A program made the translations under genes and the position numbers. Below are positions 58,432-64,000 of a DNA stretch of 64,000 nucleotides, piece after piece (positions within the stretch are counted from its first letter, which is position 1; each line of letters begins with the position of its first letter). The notes beneath the pieces are model-generated. The model was not told the DNA's origin. It did no database searches and saw nothing but the letters and a program-made list of their open reading frames with translations. Origin of the DNA: Nomascus leucogenys (Eukaryota > Chordata > Mammalia > Primates > Hylobatidae); assembly GCF_006542625.1 (NCBI RefSeq), contig NC_044392.1, forward strand, positions 91,391,334-91,455,333, read 5' to 3'.

Positions 58432-61044
58432 CAGTTCAGTATCCCTTAACCTAAATGCTTGAGAGCAGAATTATTTTAAATTTTGGAATATTTGCATATA
58501 CATAAAGAGATATCTTGGGGATGGGCCCCAAGCCTAAACATAAAATTCTTTCATGTTTAATATACAAGGTAATTTTATACAATATTTTTTAAACAATTTT
58601 GTGCATTAAACAAAGTTTGTATACATTGAACTATCAGAAAGCAAAGGTGTCACTATCTCAGCCACCCACGTGGACGATCTGTGGTTGTTTGGCGTAATTT
58701 TCATTCCTAACTTTGAATTTATATGCTACCAATAAGCAATGATTTTCTTACACTTACTCACACATAAGGACTTAACAGTAAAAATATGACGTGCTGTTGA
58801 TTCAGTGAAAAAAATAATATGTTCAGGTAACGAAGCATCCCAGTGGCATCACCAGAATACCTATACCAGCTGTTAATCAACAGCAACAACAAACAACAGC
58901 CAGCTTTCAGTATCTACCTACAATGCTGTGATTTGATTAAAATGTTACCGTATACCATATTTTTTTAGATGAGAAGAAACATCAGAAGCAGTTGAGACAC
59001 CATGGAGTGAGTCCTTTAGGGATGAGGAGGCATTCTGCTGGATGGTTTTTAAAAATGTTTCCTCCAGAGTCATCTGCCTCATTAACAACAAGTTTTTGTT
59101 TCAGAAATGTGTCTTTGATTTTGTAAACGGGCATGATTTCTTGTTTTGTTATGAATGCATGCTGCTGTAGTCCTTCAATGAGCCCATCACACATTTTTAC
59201 CATGTTGTCTATAGGCACTTTTTCTGCAGTGCTAACTGCATCATCATCCGGATCACTATGATCAGGATCACCTTGATTCGAAAGCTTTTCAACTATTTTG
59301 CCGTCAATCAAGGAATGAACAACTGGAGCTTCATTATTGATGTTAAAAACTCTGACGGCATATTTTTTGCATGTGTAAGGAGTTCAGACGTCATCTTTCT
59401 CTCACTTGACGTGTGGAATCCTTCAAAGTCACTGCCTTGTTCATCCTTGTCACTGAACATAGTCATAAGCCATGGGTTGTGCCAGCCACTGTATTTGGAA
59501 CACAGTGCTTGGAACACTGCCAACAGCACATATGGCATCCTTCATGCTAAACTCCTTTTGATAACCATCCACACCCCATGCTAGTATATGGTTCAAGAAA
59601 GTGCTTTTATGATTATTCATAGATCTAAAACTAACCTAGTTATATGGCAGAATTAATGAGGTCATATTTGAGGGAAAGTACATGGCATAAATATTATTTT
59701 TGATGATAATTTCAGCTGAAGGATGAATACAACAGTTGTCAAGGAATAACAAAAGCATGCAGTCTTCATCTACCCCGGTTTCCCTGCAGTGAACACAAAA
59801 CACTGGTACAGAATGTGAAACCAATCAAAAAAGATGTCCCTGGTGATCCATACCTTTTTGTAAGCATAATAACGGGTTGGTCAGAAATGCACTCTGAAAA
59901 CAGCAAGCATATAAGCTTTCACCAATCATAGCAAGTTTACACTTATATGTGTCTGTGGCATTAGCACAGCCCAGTATAGTTATTCTATCCTTGGCATTCT
60001 CAATTCCTGTTGGGACTGTCTGACCAGCTGTAGTCAGTGTTTTTCTTCAGCAATTATGTGAAAACTGATGTTTTATCAGCATTATAGATTTGTTGTGGCA
60101 TCACATTTTCATCCAGGATGACTTTGGCAAACTTGTCAATGAATTTCTTTGCTGCATCATGATCAGCAGTTTCTTTGTCACCAAAAATGTTTAAAAATTT
60201 AATGCTGTATTTTTTCTTAAATTTCTGCAGCCAACCTGTTGAATATTCACAGTCACCTTCAATTTTCAGTTTATCATGATAGATCTTTGCTTGTTTCATA
60301 ATCAGCATTCCATTAAATGGCATGTGTTCACTTTGATGCTGATGGATCCCCTCTTTCAATACACAATTGAGATCTTCATTTTTAGCTTTATGCAGGGTTT
60401 TGCTATTTTTTAAAAATTAACATCTGTTCATTACTTTCAGCATAGAACTTCAACAGTTCATCTTTGTGTTTCTTCAGGTCATATATGATGGTTGTTCTGA
60501 CACCATACTCTTCTTTGAGATGCTTGACATTTATACCATTGTCCAGTTTCACCAACAGCTTGATTTTCTTGTTATAGATAAACATAAATGCTTTCTATTC
60601 TTATCACTGTTTCCCATAGGGTTATCTGCAGGCCTTTCGACATTTGCAACAATATCTTTACACTACAGAGCAGAGAATAATTAAAAAAAATGGAGCAAAA
60701 AATGCACATAGGTGTTGGCCCTTGGTGGAGCATCCTGGAGAATCTGCCCTTGGTGTGTCCAGCCTTCACACATGCCGTTTTATTGCTTCTTGTGATCATG
60801 CTTGTGTGAGGGAATCTGAGTGTGTTCAGAAAAGATATATCACAGCTGAGGGTGCTGGAGGGGCCTTTTTTCCTTTGGGGATGCCGAATAAACTGTGTCT
60901 TGGGAGCCTAAGTTTTTACCGTGACCTCTCAGTTGAGGTCATGGGGAGAATGTCCCACTTGTGGCATAATGTTGAGGCTTAAAAAGTTTCAGATTTTGGA
61001 GCATTTCGGATTTTGAATTATCAGGTTAGGGGTTGCTTAATCTG
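58432..61044 (-). mobile_element. Near-complete Tigger (Tc1/mariner-pogo) DNA transposon
   Basis: A 2.6-kb element with decayed terminal inverted repeats: left CAGTTCAGTATCCCTTAACC, right (reverse complement) CAGATTAAGCAACCCCTAAC. Subterminal 'ttttggaatatttgcatata' (left) and 'cagattttggagcatttcgg' (right) also mirror each other. It fits the Tigger4/Zombi type from memory. The TA target duplication expected for the superfamily is not exact at the current edges. The transposase relic lies on the minus strand. Confidence 0.85.
58960..60643 (-). pseudogene. Tigger transposase relic (pogo/CENP-B-like)
   Basis: The transposase of pogo-like elements binds the terminal repeats with an N-terminal helix-turn-helix pair and cuts with a DDE/D domain; the TIGD and CENPB genes are domesticated relatives. 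The probable start ATG is at 60643 ('MSKG'). A frameshift follows at once, then come a psq-type helix-turn-helix ('KHLKEEYGV...TIIYDLKKHK', 60403-60585), a CENP-B-type DNA-binding domain ('STGWLQKFKKKY') and the first catalytic aspartate in 'IYNADKTSVF' (60054-60359). Next is the second aspartate in 'LLFLDNC' (59636-59824). The third is lost: where the family has a 'QP.DQG' motif this copy reads 'LPYN' then a stop. Acidic C-terminal pieces follow at 58982-59538. At least four breaks; not functional. Confidence 0.9.
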
Positions 61045-61170
61045 TGTTACATTTGAATAGAACAGAGACTAGGTGAGTTTCTCAAAGTCACTTAACTACT
61101 AAATGATCAGATATGAGATTTTAGCTCACTAATTTGGGCTCCAAAATCTATGCCTTCTATAGTCAAGTGG

Positions 61171-61820
61171 TATTGGATGAGATACACATTAAGTTTACTT
61201 CAATATGAAAAAAAAATCTATGAGTATTTGACAGATACTATGCTTTTACTTCAGTCCTTAAGTATGATGAAAGATCTAAGGCAATATTCCTGAACTTTAG
61301 TAATTCTTTCATTATTCTAGGAAGTTTTAATTAAAAACCGAAGATTAACGAAAGCTTGGCTTCCCAGCCATAGAATCTGTGCAGTTGCACAGACCCTGTA
61401 CATAGAAGGGCCTTGTGCTTGTTTTAATGTGTCTCAAAATTCATAATCATTTTTGAAATAGGCTCCAGACTTTTCTTTTTTCTTTTTTTATTTTCAAATA
61501 TGCATCTGGTCATTTAATGTTTTTATAACAAATATAAATATTTGCTGAGCGCATTAATGTAAACATTAAGGTTTTATCCCTTCTACTCCTAGTTCTTTCT
61601 TTAAACACACCTCAAAGGGTATGGCAAGGTCTTTAAAAAGCTAAAGATCTCTTTTATAAGAAAGCAGTAGAATTTCCTGAGTAATATGCTAATATTAACA
61701 TGTCCATCTGGGAAACAGATGAAATAGTCGTCTCACTTTCTTCATCCTGGTTTAGGTCAGAATTGCCCCCTGTCTCCCATAAAGTAGGATGTATGAATAA
61801 GTATACTTCCTTCTTCTAAC
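61171..61820. other. Unique sequence with possible unnamed repeat, copy B
   Basis: The part at 61370-61480 ('gcacagaccctgtacataga', 'agggccttgtgcttgtttta', 'attcataatcatttttgaa') looks like an adjoining piece of the dispersed sequence seen at 55465-55612. The rest is AT-rich. Confidence 0.35.
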
Positions 61821-61972
61821 TAGTGCTCTGTAATTTCTGGAGTGGCTTTTTACTTATGTTCTTTTTTCATTCTGTCCATTTCCCTGGCCAAGCTTTGGTT
61901 CCCCTAGCCCTCTGCTATCTCTGGCCTGTCTGTGAAATTCATGGCCTTTTATTATCTTATTCGGCAATGAAC

Positions 61973-62224
61973 TCTGTTGAGTCTCTACTGCAATGTAGAA
62001 AGAAAGACACTGAGATAACGAGACAATTATACAGTTTGGCCTCTTATGGTGGTAAAATGTATAAAATGCATTTGAAGGATGACTCAGGGATGAATAATCT
62101 TCTGCAGTATGGGTCTGATCCAAATATAAGAAACACAGATTGGGTAACTTTTCACGGAACAAATCTTTCTACTAATAACATTATTGAAGTGAAGACTCCT
62201 ACTAAAGGCAAAGATGAAGTTTAG
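61973..62224 (+). pseudogene. Ankyrin-like coding fragment, possible processed pseudogene
   Basis: A 133-codon open frame (61823-62224) has an unremarkable first part, but from about residue 50 on it reads like coding sequence. It includes 'LLQYGSDPNIRNTDW' followed by 'FHG', which resembles an ankyrin repeat (consensus G-ADPN-x-D-G-TPLH); the TPLH step looks broken by a small indel. The downstream 'NNIIEVKTPTKG' would correspond to the helix 'xxIVEVLL' of the next part. A 14-A run at 62690-62703, about 470 bp on, could be a retrotransposed tail. I cannot name the parent gene. Chance similarity is possible. Confidence 0.35.
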
Positions 62225-64000
62225 ACAATTTCTGTCCTCTGGTATCCTCTTACCTAAGGGAGGAGATAGTCATATACCGAGTGATGTGCAGGATGTTGAT
62301 GTGAGTAAACTACACTGTGGATCCAGAGGAGAATAAAATGGGACACAGAAAAATGGGAACAGAATAGGTAATATTTAGGCTTCTCTTAAAGTTCTTAGGT
62401 CTTGCATGCATTTCCCAGGGCTCCCCACCTATGCTTCTGCTTCCCACTGTTCCCAGATTGCTTAGGTTTTTGAGCACAATCTTCTTCCAGTTACACTCAG
62501 GGAAGAAGTATAAGTGCTAATACCCATTCCAGGCTAGCCATAAGCTAATAAAGAGAAGCAGTTACTGAGTTTTTCAGACACATCGCCCACTGGCTTTCTG
62601 TTGGACTGGAGATACTATGTTTGCTTACATTGTTCTGTGCCTAGATTCCTTTCTACTTGTATTGAATGCAAAATAATTTGAATCTGTCCAAAAAAAAAAA
62701 AAATTAAAAGGTCAGAAAGGTGTTGTTTCTGAGATGCTTGACAGAGTGCCAAATCCTTAATCGCAGATTTTGTTTATGCCATTCCTTTTGACACAGGGTA
62801 ACACAGCTGTATAAAAACTCTTCTACTTTAGGGTGACAATTCTGTTTAGATTAATTGACTAGGGAGATTAATATTTACTTTCCTATCACTGCTGAAATCT
62901 TAAGCATATTGTATAAAATCCATTAAGTACAAAGCATACTTTGGAAACTACAGTATGTTGATTTACTTCTAAAATGCAGCTTATATGGTCACAAAATGGC
63001 AGAAAATCTTTGCGTATTTTAAAGGGCAAATAGTTTTTGGTTGAGCATCAGAAACACTTGTGGCATGCAGGTTTGGAGTTATTTATCCTTGTAGTGGAAT
63101 GATCAAAGCTCTTCCACTCATGAAAACAGACTGAATTTGCTAGTATCCTGTTCCCTAAGGATGCCAATACTGAGTAGACCCTCAGTAACCATTTGTCTGC
63201 CAGAGTAAATAAGAAGACAAATGTGTCCTTATGTGTTGAAGACACCAATATCTCATTGTGAACTAGGTAGGTGTAGTCTTACGAACTATGTTGCCTAGAA
63301 GCCACCTTTTAGTTAGGAATAAGCACTGTAGCAAAACAGAAGTTGTTATTTCTGCCAGACATTCTCCAACAGTTATATGTTCAGGATCAAATATGACACA
63401 GCTGTGTAATACAGCGATTCAATTAGAGATGCATTTTCCCATTTTTCCTTCTGACTCTTGTGAAACCACATTCTTATAAATGTTTCTTAGGATTATAGCT
63501 GAATCTTTCTGTGGCCTTGGTAGAAGCTTGGCATCACCCGGTCTGGGTGCTTTTTCAAGCCATATCCCTCTCTGAGTTGCCATGTTGTAAAAATTCAAAG
63601 GCTTTACACAGGTTTTATTCAAGAACTGTGTTCAAAGGGCTTCTGATGTGAAACAAAACAAAAAAAGTAGTCTTTTGTTTGTCTTTCCTGTAGATGCATT
63701 CTTGAAGGGTTGGTAATTTCTCCATTTTGCAGAGAATAATATACAGAATCCTTAATTCTCTTTGAAAAAATGATAGCACTCATATGGCTTTTCAAAGCTT
63801 AGAAATTTATTCTTAAAAACCTGTTAAGAACAAAATGACTTCAGTCCTTTTGTCTTACAGGAAAACCTTGAATTAATTGCTGTTTGGCTCTTAGTAACAG
63901 TTCTTCAAAGACAAGCTCAAGGGAGAGTTCTCCAAGGTGCCTGCCACCCCTCTATTTCTTTGGAAAATCAAATGTTCTTTTTTTGATCAAATTAGGCACC
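62225..64000. other. Unique sequence to the window end
   Basis: Apart from the A-run at 62690-62703 and AATAAA at 62550, I see no repeat or gene. Opposite-strand short frames at 63048-63622 show no domain. Confidence 0.5.

Larger units (their letters stand above)
58315..61170 (-). mobile_element. MIR SINE, antisense, split by a Tigger element
   Basis: Left part 58315-58431 ('ttactgtgtgccaaggacta', 'acttcatttaatcctaccc', 'aggtagatactgttatc') and right part 61045-61170 ('tgttacatttgaatagaac', 'gtttctcaaagtcacttaac', 'gctccaaaatctatgcc') join into one antisense MIR when 58432-61044 is removed. Confidence 0.75.

Noticed and set aside
59308..60585. A live, domesticated transposase gene
   Set aside because: The frames are fragments in different phases, the third catalytic acidic residue is gone and a stop follows. 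It is a fossil.

Overview
This window looks like ordinary non-coding primate nuclear DNA. It is AT-rich and carries Alu elements of several ages (including an AluY-like copy near 12.1 kb), a primate-type L1 3' end, MaLR and other LTRs, and a deep layer of L2, MIR, MER5 and Tigger fossils. AluY together with THE1/MST LTRs points to an Old World monkey or ape, most probably human, but the sequence alone does not prove the species. I find no intact protein-coding gene, rRNA, tRNA or CRISPR array. Open frames are short, lack codon or domain logic, and mostly lie inside repeats. The only recognisable protein relics are a decayed Tigger transposase, a decayed retroviral gag and a short ankyrin-like fragment. 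Family names come from remembered consensus sequences; no search was run.

Layout. 0-8.4 kb is largely repeat-free and contains a dense cluster of TGACAG sites at 7.2-7.74 kb. 8.4-14.6 kb is repeat-rich: L2, an L1M 3' region interrupted by a purine microsatellite, an Alu fragment, L2, AluY, then a long antisense L1M segment. A 126-bp block of the L2 is copied 1,034 bp downstream. 14.6-24.4 kb is mostly unique, with an MLT1 LTR, an Alu, an L1P 3' end, a MIR and a palindromic MITE with a perfect 8-bp target duplication. 24.4-27.6 kb holds an ERVL-like LTR plus internal sequence, an L2 and an AluJ. 28.7-31.1 kb is repeat-poor. 31.1-33.0 kb is an L2 / MLT1 / THE1 nest. 36-37.1 kb holds an AluS, an L2 and an Alu monomer. 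38.9-40.7 kb is an antisense L1M that received both a MER5A and a solo LTR. 42.1-45.0 kb is another repeat-free stretch.

46.1-53.7 kb is a stack of LTR elements: an MST LTR, an ERVL-type LTR, and a minus-strand class I provirus with paired LTRs. The provirus keeps gag relics (major homology region and a broken zinc knuckle) and carries an Alu. 53.7-57.2 kb is mainly unique. 57.2-58.4 kb is L2 and MIR, and the MIR is split by a near-complete 2.6-kb Tigger (58.43-61.04 kb). The rest is unique apart from the ankyrin-like fragment at 61.97-62.22 kb.

No genes work together here. Any present-day function most likely lies in the repeat-free stretches, as candidate enhancers or conserved non-coding elements, and that is inference. 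I looked for an undescribed system and did not find one. The observations most worth checking are the TGACAG cluster, the near-identical local duplication and the repeat-free islands.
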